Source: Nevskia soli (GTDB taxonomy: Bacteria; Pseudomonadota; Gammaproteobacteria; Nevskiales; Nevskiaceae). Taken from it: a DNA stretch of 34,584 nt. The notes beneath the pieces are model-generated. The model did no database searches, was not told where the DNA came from, and saw only the letters and a program-made list of their open reading frames with translations. The DNA is taken from assembly GCA_026224805.1 (NCBI GenBank), contig JAMFRN010000074.1, forward strand, positions 1-34,584. The letters are read 5' to 3'. This document shows positions 15,865 through 24,127 of this stretch, one piece after another. The position numbers and the translations under genes are program-made. How positions within the stretch are numbered: position 1 is the stretch's first letter; the number at the start of each line of letters is the position of its first letter.

Positions 15865-16219
15865 ATCCCTGCCTTGACCCGCGTCTACGCGCGGACCTGA
15901 TCACCGCGAGCTGTGATGCTCGGCGCAGCCACACGGGGGAGAACGTCCACAGCCACATCAAAAGCAGAATCAAAAGTCTCGCGACACACTGCCTTTAGTC
16001 CCCTCTCCCCTTGGGGGAGAGGGTTAGGATGAGGGGTGGTTGCGGCGCGTAAGTCCAGAACTGGATTCCCGCCTTCGCGGGAATGACGCTGGTGAGGTTT
16101 TGCTTTTGATGTTGCCGTTGCTGTGCTTTGCCTTTGACGTTCCTCCCCGTGTGGCTGCGCCGAGCATCGCAAAGACGGAGTGGAATAGCCGCGCGCAGAC
16201 GCGGGCGAGGCAGGGATGG
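15865..16219. repeat. Large nested imperfect inverted repeat (MITE/BIME-like)
   Basis: The left arm, about 15865-15968, and the right arm, about 16101-16219, are reverse complements with few gaps. The best-matched part is GATGCTCGGCGCAGCCACACGGGG against CCCCGTGTGGCTGCGCCGAGCATC. The outer ends ATCCCTGCC/GGCAGGGAT also pair. An 88-bp repeat copy lies inside. There is no coding capacity. Confidence 0.75.
16000..16087 (+). repeat. 88-bp dispersed repeat, copy 1
   Basis: It begins with the CCCTCTCCCC/GGGGAGAGGG hairpin and ends with ATTCCCGCCTTCGCGGGAAT. A second copy in the same orientation lies at 18423-18510, with most positions identical by eye. Confidence 0.85.
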
Positions 16220-16259
16220 CCTGTCTAAAAAGCCCGCTCCGGCTGCGAAGCGCAGGGAA

Positions 16260-16288
16260 CCGATCAATCACCGCAGGTGATTGATCGG
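16260..16288. repeat. Hairpin CCGATCAATCACC/GGTGATTGATCGG
   Basis: A 13-bp perfect stem with loop GCA, within the repeat cluster. Confidence 0.75.
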
Positions 16289-16314
16289 CGCAGACATCGA
16301 GGCGGCGTTTCTTG

Positions 16315-16346
16315 GTTACTTCTTTCCGCTGTAGGAAAGAAGTAAC
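16315..16346. repeat. Hairpin GTTACTTCTTTCC/GGAAAGAAGTAAC
   Basis: A 13-bp perfect stem with loop GCTGTA, within the repeat cluster. Confidence 0.75.
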
Positions 16347-16591
16347 TCGCCGAAGGCGAAAAACTTCGCTAAGGCGTCAGGAGGATCCGGCACGCGCGCA
16401 AGCGCACGCTGCGCTGTTTCAGAGTCAGAAAAAGGCCGCGATTGATGCGCTTCGCTGCGCTCAGCACATCCTACGCAGCTCAGAATGACAAGGGAGAGGT
16501 TAGTGCCGGTCCCTCGATACGCCCGCCAAGGCAGGCACTCGGGACGAACGGAGTTCATTGTTGGTCTTGTAAAAAGCGCCCCTTGCCCCAA

Positions 16592-16618
16592 CCCTCTCCC
16601 CACTTCGTGGGGAGAGGG
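16592..16618. repeat. Hairpin CCCTCTCCCC/GGGGAGAGGG
   Basis: A 10-bp perfect stem about 75 bp upstream of the ABC transporter operon. It is the same family as 16001, 18424 and, shortened, 12786. Confidence 0.8.
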
Positions 16619-16691
16619 AGAGAAAAATGATTACGGCTAACCCTGCCCCACAATACGCTACGCTTGTCCCCCCGACCCGAGCCCAGACCGC

Positions 16692-17629
<938 letters not shown>

Positions 17630-17633
<4 letters not shown>

Positions 17634-18409
17634 GCGCGGCCGGCTCTTTCAACGCGCGCGGCGTGTGGGCGATCTACCGCTTCGAGATGGCGCGCTTTCG
17701 CCGCACCCTGCTGCAAAGCCTGATCGCTCCGGTGATCAGCACGGCGCTGTACTTCGTGGTGTTCGGCTCGGCCATCGGCTCGCGCATGTCGCAGGTCGGC
17801 GGCGTGCCCTACGCGGCGTTCATCGTGCCGGGGCTGATCATGCTGTCGCTGTTCACCGAGAGCCTGTCCAACGCCTCCTTCGGCATCTACTTCCCCAAGT
17901 TCGTCGGCACCATTTACGAGTTGCTGTCGGCGCCGATCTCCTCGGTGGAGATCGTGCTGGCCTATGTCGGCGCGGCGGCGAGCAAGTCGATCCTGCTGGG
18001 CCTGGTGATCCTCGGCACCGCAGCGCTGTTCGTGCCGATCCACATCCTGCATCCCTTGTGGATGATCGCCTTCCTGGTGCTGACGGCGGCGAACTTCAGC
18101 CTGTTCGGCTTCATCACTGGCATCTGGGCCAAGAGCTTCGACCAGCTGCAGTTCATCCCGATGCTGGTGATCACGCCGCTGACCTTCCTCGGCGGCGCCT
18201 TCTATTCCATCGACATGCTGCCGCCGGCCTGGCGCACGGTGACGCTGTTCAACCCGGTGGTGTACCTGATCAGCGGCTTCCGCTGGTCCTTCTACGAAAC
18301 CTCCGACGTGGGCGTCGGCGTCAGCCTGGGCATGACGCTGGGCTTTTTCGCGCTGTGTCTGATACTGGTGACGTGGATTTTCAGAACCGGATATCGCCTG
18401 AAGAACTAA
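17630..18409 (+). CDS. ABC-2 type permease (YadH-like)
   Basis: This is the membrane subunit of the exporter, 259 aa, starting at ATG 17630 inside the ATPase stop (ATGA overlap). It has six hydrophobic segments: [80 protein letters not shown] and [15 protein letters not shown]. The motif [21 protein letters not shown], followed by [12 protein letters not shown], is the conserved end of ABC2_membrane transporters. The amphipathic N-terminus ([14 protein letters not shown]) is the coupling element. The length matches E. coli YadH (about 256 aa). The operon is bracketed by two copies of an 88-bp repeat, and the downstream copy may end transcription. Confidence 0.93.
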
Positions 18410-18422
18410 TTCCGCCTTGAGT

Positions 18423-18510
18423 CCCCTCTCCCCTCGGGGGAGAGGGCCAGGGTGAGGGGTGGTAGCGGCGCATACGGCCAGAACTGGATTCCCGCCTTCG
18501 CGGGAATGAC
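18423..18510 (+). repeat. 88-bp dispersed repeat, copy 2
   Basis: It is nearly identical to and in the same orientation as 16000-16087: the CCCTCTCCCC/GGGGAGAGGG hairpin, then AGAACTGGATTCCCGCCTTC and the GGGAATGAC end. It starts 14 bp after the permease stop and precedes the convergent metallo-hydrolase gene. Confidence 0.85.
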
Positions 18511-18549
18511 GCAGTCGTGGCGGTACCAAGTGTCGTTGACGGAAGCCTC

Positions 18550-19446
18550 TCAGCGCACCCACTGCGGGAAATACCCCAGCGTGTCCTGCAGCGCCGCATC
18601 ATGCGCCGGCACCACCACGAGCCCCGGGTGCTGGATCATCAGCTTGTGCAGCAGCTCGATCGCTTGCTGCGTCTGTTCGCGATCGTTGTCCGCGATGAGG
18701 CTGGCCAGCAAGGACTTGGGCCGCGCCTCTTTCAGCGCCTGCGCCGACCACACGGTATCGCCGCAGAACAGGTACTGCTTGCCCGAAGCCACCGTCAGCA
18801 ACAAGCCCACCGCGCCGGGCGTGTGCCCGGGCAGCGGCACCAGCACGGCGCTGCCGTCGCCGAACAGGTCGAGGCTGCGGGGAAAGCCGAAGTACGGTTT
18901 GTCCTCCAGCTCATAGGTGTGCCAGCGGATCGACGCCGGAGTGACCTGGGACGGAAAGGCGCGGGGAAAGCCGGGGTGGCGGTCCCAGTCGCGCTCCTCG
19001 GCGGTGATCCACACCTCCGCTTCCGGAAAATCCACCAGGCCGCTGGCGTGGTCCCAGTGGCTGTGGCTGAGGATGATGCGCGGCACCGCGATGCCGGCCT
19101 GGTCGAGCTGGTCCCGCGCCGGTGTCACCGGCGGCTCGTAGTAGAACGAGGGCCGGGCCCACCAGGGCATGTCCTCCTTGTATTGCGCTTCGATGTTGCG
19201 GCCGAGGCCGCTGTCGAACAGGAAGCTGCCGTGCGGGTGCTGCACCAGCACCGCGACATGATTGATCTCGATCTTCTGGAACAGGCTGCCGCCGGAATAG
19301 ACCAACCCGGCCTGCGCATGGACGTGGCCGGTCTTGATCAGGGAGAACGCCACGCCGTTGCCGGATGCGGCGGGTGCATCGGCCCGTACTGCGCCGACGA
19401 AAAGGGTAAGGACCAGTAGCAGGCCGGACAGCAGATGTTTTCTCAT
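18550..19446 (-). CDS. Exported metallo-beta-lactamase-fold hydrolase (lactonase-like)
   Basis: This 298-aa protein starts at ATG 19446, with GGGAG upstream. A signal peptide (LLSGLLLVLTLFVGAVRADA) indicates export to the periplasm. The metal-binding motif HSHWDH (in ILSHSHWDHASG) is followed by the distal His (LPGHTPGAVG), the bridging Asp (LFCGDTVW) and a late His (VVPAHDAAL), so both zinc sites look complete. The arrangement resembles N-acyl-homoserine-lactone lactonases and other MBL hydrolases; AHL hydrolysis is possible but unproven, and export would be unusual for a classic AiiA-type enzyme. Its start overlaps the stop of the TetR-type repressor gene (ATGA), so it is expressed from the repressor's promoter and is probably its regulated target. 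Confidence 0.88.
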   Translation of the reverse strand: MRKHLLSGLLLVLTLFVGAVRADAPAASGNGVAFSLIKTGHVHAQAGLVYSGGSLFQKIEINHVAVLVQHPHGSFLFDSGLGRNIEAQYKEDMPWWARPSFYYEPPVTPARDQLDQAGIAVPRIILSHSHWDHASGLVDFPEAEVWITAEERDWDRHPGFPRAFPSQVTPASIRWHTYELEDKPYFGFPRSLDLFGDGSAVLVPLPGHTPGAVGLLLTVASGKQYLFCGDTVWSAQALKEARPKSLLASLIADNDREQTQQAIELLHKLMIQHPGLVVVPAHDAALQDTLGYFPQWVR

Positions 19447-20015
19447 GAAGCACTCCCGGAGAGATTGAGCAGTAGAGGCAGGCCGCTCCTGACCCGGCGC
19501 AGCGGCGCGCAATCGCGCTGCGCGCGCGACAGCAGCATCGCGCCTTCGATCAGGACCAGCAGGTGTTCGGCCAGATGGGCCGGGTTGGGGACCTTCAGGG
19601 CGCCGAGCCAGGCTTGCAGCCCCTGCTGCCACAGCGCATAGGCGCGGGCGCAGGCGGCCTGGATCGCATCGTCCAGCGCCGCCTGTTCCAGGGTGACGGT
19701 GGCGATGGGACAGCCTTTCTGGAAAGCCGAAGATTCGAATTCGGCGATGAAATGGTCGATCACCGCGGTCAGCCCGGGCAGTGCGCCGGGCTGGGCCATG
19801 CACAGCTCGCCCAGGCGCTGCGCCGTGACGCGCGCCGAATGGTCGATGGCCGCCACCGCCAGGTCCACCTTGCCGCCGGGGAAGTAGTGGTAAAGCGAGC
19901 CCTTCGGCGCCGCGCTTTCCGCCACGATCTGGTTCAGGCCGGTGTTGTGAAAGCCCTGCGTCTGCAGCAGGCGCGCGGTGGTTTCAATCAGGCGGACTCG
20001 GGCTACGGCTTCCAT
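19443..20015 (-). CDS. TetR/AcrR-family transcriptional regulator
   Basis: This 190-aa repressor-type protein starts at ATG 20015. The N-terminal helix-turn-helix (about residues 8-55) has RLIETTARLLQTQGFHNTGL and the hallmark GSLYHYFPGGK. The ligand-binding part resembles the LmrA/YxaF group (ESSAFQKGCPIATVTLEQA). It is first in a two-gene operon with the metallo-hydrolase (4-bp ATGA overlap), suggesting autoregulation and control of the hydrolase by a small effector. A Cys (KGCP) at a position common in electrophile-responsive members could be a sensor residue; this is inference. The LmrA-like subfamily is moderately sure. Confidence 0.92.
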   Translation of the reverse strand: MEAVARVRLIETTARLLQTQGFHNTGLNQIVAESAAPKGSLYHYFPGGKVDLAVAAIDHSARVTAQRLGELCMAQPGALPGLTAVIDHFIAEFESSAFQKGCPIATVTLEQAALDDAIQAACARAYALWQQGLQAWLGALKVPNPAHLAEHLLVLIEGAMLLSRAQRDCAPLRRVRSGLPLLLNLSGSAS

Positions 20016-20034
20016 TGGCTTGTCTCTTCATGAC

Positions 20035-20079
20035 TATAACGACTGGTCTATATAATCATGGACAAGTGAACGCCGTCAA
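20035..20079 (-). promoter_or_regulatory. Promoter and candidate operator of the TetR-hydrolase operon
   Basis: On the minus strand, TTGACG (20079-20074) is followed 17-19 bp later by an A/T block TTATATA that can serve as -10 (TATATA at 20054-20049). Directly downstream lies TATAGACCAGTCGTTATAG, an imperfect inverted repeat with the TAGACCAGTC half-site style of many TetR-family operators. It overlaps the promoter, as expected for repression. Confidence 0.5.
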
Positions 20080-20125
20080 ATGGTAGTCGTTTGTGGGGCG
20101 GGCCGTGCCCGCCGATCCGCCCGCC

Positions 20126-20992
20126 CTAAGACGACGCGGCAGGCGTTTCCTGCTCCGGGTGCTCGGCAGCCAGTGCCTCGAAATCGGCGGCATAGTCGAG
20201 CAGGTGCGTGCGCAGGTGCTCGCGCTGGGCCGGTTCCAGGGTGGCGGAGATGTCGGACAACAACTGCAGCCAGCGCCCCCGCTCCACGGCCTCGGGCGAG
20301 CGCGGATCATCCGCGGTGTCGGAAAGAATGAAGTCGTGGAGGCGTTGTTCGAAGCCTGGTTGCGCCCGGGTCGCCAGCAAGGCGGCATAGCGGTCCAGAC
20401 TGGCGTGCCGCTCCTGTGCCTCGGCGGGCGTGCTGAGCTGCACCCGGGCGGCCCACTGCTCGACCAGTTGGCGTTGTTGCGCGTTGGGCCGGCCGATCCA
20501 GTCGTGCAGCGTGTCGTCCATCCGCTCGATCATGTGCTGGCGGCGCCCCTGCTCGCTCAGCTTCTGCGTCTTGCGCGATCTGCGGTCGATCTCCTTGCCG
20601 ATGCGCTGGATCATGTCCGCCACCTGCGCATCGCTCAATTCCACCTGCAGCCGGGCATATCCGGGCAGGGCCTCGCTCAGCAGATCGGTCCAGTTGGTGC
20701 TGACGCGGTCGCTGCAGGCCTCGAACTGTTCCCGGCTGAGCGCGCCGGCCTGCACTTGCGCAGCCAGTTGCCGCAACTCGGCCGCGTAGAGCGGCAACTG
20801 GGTGTGCCGATGCCAGCTCCACAGGCGCTGTATCTCCACATCGAAGGATTGTTTCTGCTGCGCGTTCAGGTCGACGTAATTGGAGGCCTGCCAGTGCAGC
20901 ACGGTGTCGAGATGGTCGTAGGCCAGCCGTGTGACGCTGCAGCCGGCCAGCAGCAGCGCGCAACAGCAAACCAGGATTTTCAGCGGGCGCAT
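20126..20992 (-). CDS. DUF6279-like lipoprotein
   Basis: This is a predicted lipoprotein of 288 aa. The internal start at 20992 gives MRPLKILVCCCALLLAGCSV with a clear lipobox (LLAGC, Cys at about residue 18); the ORF-track start would put 15 extra residues before the signal. The mature part is highly alpha-helical, rich in Gln/Arg/Glu and probably coiled-coil (SRKTQKLSEQGRRQHMIERM). It matches the pattern of the uncharacterised DUF6279 family (YDHLDTVLHWQASNYVDLNAQQKQSFD near the N-terminus). The residue after Cys is Ser, which by the usual rule favours outer-membrane sorting. The function is unknown. It is monocistronic, and the short gap to the TetR promoter holds only a GC-rich stretch. 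Confidence 0.82.
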   Translation of the reverse strand: MRPLKILVCCCALLLAGCSVTRLAYDHLDTVLHWQASNYVDLNAQQKQSFDVEIQRLWSWHRHTQLPLYAAELRQLAAQVQAGALSREQFEACSDRVSTNWTDLLSEALPGYARLQVELSDAQVADMIQRIGKEIDRRSRKTQKLSEQGRRQHMIERMDDTLHDWIGRPNAQQRQLVEQWAARVQLSTPAEAQERHASLDRYAALLATRAQPGFEQRLHDFILSDTADDPRSPEAVERGRWLQLLSDISATLEPAQREHLRTHLLDYAADFEALAAEHPEQETPAASS

Positions 20993-21253
20993 CGGCGCAC
21001 TCGGCTTTCCTGCGAAGAGAGGGCCAGCGTAAAGCAAAAGGCCCCCGGCTGGGGCGGTACCGTTTTCACCGGCCCGGGCCCGGCCTGGCCCCGCCCGATC
21101 CGCCGGAAACCGCCGTCGAACGCCCGCCTGCCGGCACTGTCATCCGGTCCTGGCAGGCCTCGTGCTAGCATCGGAGAGCACTGCAATCCTGATTTACGCA
21201 AAACGGCCACTCCTCCGGCCGTTGTCAGGGCCATCAATGGAGTGAGCCGGGCC

Positions 21254-22357
21254 ATGTCATCTGTTCATACTCTGCACCGTATCGACGCCACCGACCGTGG
21301 CGGCACCCGCGACCTGCGCCGCACCGGCCTGCATCCCGACCACTGGTATCCGCTGGCGCGCTCGACCCAGCTGAAGCCGGGCAAGACCCTGGCCGTCAAG
21401 TTCGGCGGCGAGCCCATCGTGCTGGTGCGGCCGCTGGCGGGCCAGGGCGAGGTATTCGCGCTGGAAGACCGCTGCGCGCACCGCCAGGTGCCGCTGCACC
21501 TGGGCGTGGTCAAGGGCGATCGCCTGCTGTGCAGCTATCACTGCTGGGCCTATAACCGCAGCGGGCAGTGCATCAATGTGCCCTACCTCGACGAAAAGCA
21601 GACCCTGCCCAATGGCGTGAAGGGCTACGCCTGCCGCGAGGCCTATGGCTTCGTCTTCGTCTTCACCGGCAACCAGGCCCTGGCCGCCACCACGCCGTTC
21701 CCGGACCTGCCGACGTATTCGAATCCCGCCTACAAGCACCGCCTGCTCGACCGCACCATCAACTGCCACTACTCGTTCATGCATGAGAACCTGATGGACA
21801 TGAACCATCAGTTCCTGCACCGCAGCCTGATGGGCAGCATCCGCCCGACCCTACTCGACGTGCGCGAGGGCGACGACTGGCTGGAAGCGGATTACACCTT
21901 CTCCCGCGCCGCCGGCAAGCAGCCGCTGGGCGAGCGCTTCATGATCGGCCGCGGCAAGCACGACGTGGCGAAGGACGGTCACGACCTGATGACCATCCGC
22001 ACCGGCTACCCCTACCAGAGCTTGAAGTTCTGGACCGCGGGCTCCGGCACCGATGAGCCGGCACTGGACCTGTGGAACGCCTACATGCCCACGGACAGCG
22101 AGCAGCGCGCCAACCAGACCTATGGCCTGATCATGATCCGCAAGCCGGGCATACCCGGCATGATCCACCTGCTGTGGCCGTTCATTTACTGGTTCACCGA
22201 GGGCATCTTCGGTCAGGACCGCGTGATCGTCGAAGCCGAGCAGCGCGCCTTCGACGAGCAGGGCGCCGACCGCAACCAGGAAATTTTCCCCGCCATCCAG
22301 AAGCTGAAGGATCTGCTGACCCGACGCGGCGTGCCGCTGAGCGGCATGCGGGGCTGA
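21254..22357 (+). CDS. Rieske [2Fe-2S] non-heme iron oxygenase, alpha-subunit type
   Basis: This 367-aa oxygenase starts at ATG 21254, with GGAGTGAG upstream; the 754-aa ORF in the track reads through non-coding DNA. The Rieske cluster ligands are Cys74-x-His76 (CAH) and Cys93-x2-His96 (CSYH). The catalytic iron site is HENLMDMNHQFLH: Asp182 bridges to the Rieske centre of the next subunit and His185/His189 are likely ligands. Here the two histidines are three residues apart, whereas most ring-hydroxylating oxygenases have H-x4-H. A hydrophobic stretch (MIHLLWPFIYWFTEGIF) near the C-terminus may contact the membrane. It would need a separate reductase, not present here. The substrate is unknown. 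An annotation as ring-hydroxylating dioxygenase or pheophorbide-oxygenase-like is the closest I can give. Confidence 0.9.
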   Translation: MSSVHTLHRIDATDRGGTRDLRRTGLHPDHWYPLARSTQLKPGKTLAVKFGGEPIVLVRPLAGQGEVFALEDRCAHRQVPLHLGVVKGDRLLCSYHCWAYNRSGQCINVPYLDEKQTLPNGVKGYACREAYGFVFVFTGNQALAATTPFPDLPTYSNPAYKHRLLDRTINCHYSFMHENLMDMNHQFLHRSLMGSIRPTLLDVREGDDWLEADYTFSRAAGKQPLGERFMIGRGKHDVAKDGHDLMTIRTGYPYQSLKFWTAGSGTDEPALDLWNAYMPTDSEQRANQTYGLIMIRKPGIPGMIHLLWPFIYWFTEGIFGQDRVIVEAEQRAFDEQGADRNQEIFPAIQKLKDLLTRRGVPLSGMRG

Positions 22358-22429
22358 GATGGACCGGCCAATCCTGCTGTCATCCTGAGCGCAGCGAAGG
22401 ATCTGGCCGGATTTAGCGCAAGCCTTGCC

Positions 22430-22591
22430 TCAACCGGGCTTGATGGTCCGCAAGGCCAGCTTTCTCTTCTCGTAGCAATCGCGGCAGTAGGAACGGGTCT
22501 TGTCCCGTTTGGCGGCGAGCATGGCGATGGGGCGGTGCCGGTGGCAGGAAGCGCACCAGAATTCAGGCTTGGTGGGTGTCGTTGCGGTCAA
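22430..22591 (-). CDS. 53-aa zinc-ribbon protein downstream of mnmE (not in ORF track)
   Basis: Reading the minus strand between mnmE and the Rieske gene gives a short frame with two Cys pairs: FWCASCHRHRP and SYCRDCYEKRK, spaced 20 residues apart, followed by a basic tail ending KPG. This is a convincing four-Cys zinc ribbon with many Lys/Arg, suggesting RNA or DNA binding. I start it at TTG 22591 (MTATTPTKPEF), since I see no in-frame ATG before the first CxxC; the ribosome-binding site is weak. It lies 78 bp behind the mnmE stop on the same strand, so it may be the last gene of that operon. The family is not recognised by name. The remainder of the gap (22358-22429) includes the common repeat TCATCCTGAGCGCAGCGAAG. 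Confidence 0.65.
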   Translation of the reverse strand: MTATTPTKPEFWCASCHRHRPIAMLAAKRDKTRSYCRDCYEKRKLALRTIKPG

Positions 22592-22669
22592 TGGTTTACG
22601 CCGTGGCGGGCGATAGCGGCTATGCCTAGTATGCGCCGATCCGGTCGGATTGTGCGGACAGGCTGCTAT

Positions 22670-24031
22670 TCACTTGCCAATGCAGAAACTGGAAAAAATC
22701 CGCCCGAGCAGATCCTCGCTGCTGAAACGCCCGGTGATTTCATCGAGCGCCTGCTGCGCCAAGCGCAGTTCCTCGGCGATCAGTTCCGGGGAAGCATTTT
22801 TCGCGGCGTGGGCGCGGGCCAGGCGCAGCGAGGCCTGGGCCTGGCGCAGGGCGTCGAGATGGCGGCCGCGGGCGGTGAACAGGCCCTCGGCGCCGGCGGC
22901 GGCGAATCCGGCGGCGCGCTTGATCTCCGTGGCCAGCAGCTCGATGCCCTGGCCGGCGGCGGCGGACAGACGCAGGCGGACGCGGCCCCGGGTGTCCTGG
23001 TCGCGGCCCGGGGCGGCGCCGCTGAGATCGCATTTGTTGAACAGCAGCAGGGTTTCGATATCCGGCGGCAGGCGGGCCAGCAAGGAGGCATCGGCTTCGG
23101 TAAGACCGCTGCGGTCGTCGGCCAGGAACAGGATCAGCTCGGCTTTTTCCAGCGCGGCCCAGGCGCGGCGCACGCCTTCCTGTTCCACCGGATCCTGGGT
23201 GTCGCGCAGGCCGGCGGTGTCGATCACGGTGAGCGGCAGGCCGTCGACGACGATGTGCTCGCGCAACAGGTCACGGGTGGTGCCGGCATGGGGCGAGACG
23301 ATGGCGGCTTCGGCGCCGGCCAGGCGGTTGAGCAGGGTGGACTTGCCGACATTGGGCTGGCCGGCGATGGCCACGGTCATGCCTTCGCGCAGGCGGCGGC
23401 CCTGCGCCGCCTCGCGCATCAGGTCGGCGGTGATTTCCACCAGGCCGGCCGTGCGGTCGTGCAGGGTCTGCGGCGTAATCCAGGGTACGTCCTCGTCCGC
23501 GAAATCGAGCGCGGCCTCGAGGTCGGCGCGCACCGCGATGAGCTCGTCGAGCAGGCCCTGCACGCGCCTGGAGAATTCGCCCTGCAGGGAATGCAGCGCG
23601 GCGCGCACCGCGCTGCGACTGGACGCGTCGATCAGGTCGGCCACGGCTTCGGCCTGGGCCAGGTCGAGACAGCCGTTGAGAAAGGCGCGCTCGGAAAATT
23701 CGCCGGGCCGCGCCGGCCGCGCGCCGGCGGCGCAGGCGGCCTGCAGCAGCAGGCTCAGCACCATCGGCCCGCCGTGGCCCTGCAATTCCAGCACGTCCTC
23801 GCCGGTATAGGAGCGGGGCGCGGGGAAATACAGCAGCAGGCCCTGGTCGACGCGCTCGCCGACGGCGTCGCGGAAGCCGCGCAGCACAGCCTGGCGCGGC
23901 GGCGGCAGGGCGCCGGCTAGGGATTCGCAGATGCGCGGCACCAGCGGCCCGGACACGCGCACGATGCCGACGCCGCCGCGGCCCGGCGGCGTGGCGATGG
24001 CGGCGATGGTGTCGACGGCGGCGCGTTTCAT
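22670..24031 (-). CDS. mnmE: tRNA modification GTPase MnmE
   Basis: With MnmG, MnmE installs the (carboxymethyl)aminomethyl group on U34 of certain tRNAs, using GTP and 5,10-methylene-THF. It has 453 aa, normal length. The N-terminal folate-binding domain (DTIAAIATPPGRGGVGIVRVS), central helical domain, and inserted G domain are all present: G1 GQPNVGKST, G2 TTRD, G3 DTAG and G4 NKCD. The invariant C-terminal FCIGK supplies the catalytic Cys. The start at ATG 24031 matches the family (MKRAAVDTIAAIA). It lies downstream of yidC, as in most gammaproteobacteria, but a strong hairpin separates the two. The expected mnmG-rsmG-parAB genes are not in this window. Confidence 0.97.
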   Translation of the reverse strand: MKRAAVDTIAAIATPPGRGGVGIVRVSGPLVPRICESLAGALPPPRQAVLRGFRDAVGERVDQGLLLYFPAPRSYTGEDVLELQGHGGPMVLSLLLQAACAAGARPARPGEFSERAFLNGCLDLAQAEAVADLIDASSRSAVRAALHSLQGEFSRRVQGLLDELIAVRADLEAALDFADEDVPWITPQTLHDRTAGLVEITADLMREAAQGRRLREGMTVAIAGQPNVGKSTLLNRLAGAEAAIVSPHAGTTRDLLREHIVVDGLPLTVIDTAGLRDTQDPVEQEGVRRAWAALEKAELILFLADDRSGLTEADASLLARLPPDIETLLLFNKCDLSGAAPGRDQDTRGRVRLRLSAAAGQGIELLATEIKRAAGFAAAGAEGLFTARGRHLDALRQAQASLRLARAHAAKNASPELIAEELRLAQQALDEITGRFSSEDLLGRIFSSFCIGK

Positions 24032-24070
24032 GTACGGCAGTGTAAACCCGCCTTCGTCACGAGGCCCAAA

Positions 24071-24102
24071 ACAACAATCCCCGCCGGAGCGGGGATTGTT
24101 GT
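24071..24102 (-). terminator. Hairpin terminator between yidC and mnmE
   Basis: A perfect 14-bp stem (ACAACAATCCCCGC/GCGGGGATTGTTGT) with a 4-nt loop sits 26 bp after the yidC stop. On the minus strand it is followed by a short TTT run, so it can end yidC transcripts, possibly only partly, because mnmE follows within 40 bp. Confidence 0.75.
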
Positions 24103-24127
24103 CACAAACCGTACGCGTCGGCGACGG

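Larger units (their letters stand above)
15645..16691. other. 1-kb gene-free, repeat-packed intergenic region
   Basis: There are no credible genes; the short ORFs in the track are translations of repeats. The stretch contains at least six strong hairpins, one large nested inverted repeat (15865-16219) and one copy of an 88-bp repeat, all listed separately. The rest (about 16380-16580) looks like further dispersed-repeat material, including TCGCTGCGCTCAG and CTCGGGACGAACGGAGT. No transposase remnant is visible. Confidence 0.75.

Noticed and set aside
15645-16691. CRISPR array or tRNA genes in the repeat-rich gap
   Set aside because: The repeats are inverted, of different families and without regular spacers. 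No cloverleaf or CCA-type end could be built.
20093-22357. 754-aa ORF as one large Rieske protein
   Set aside because: Its first 387 codons are antisense to the lipoprotein gene. The true start with a ribosome-binding site is at 21254.
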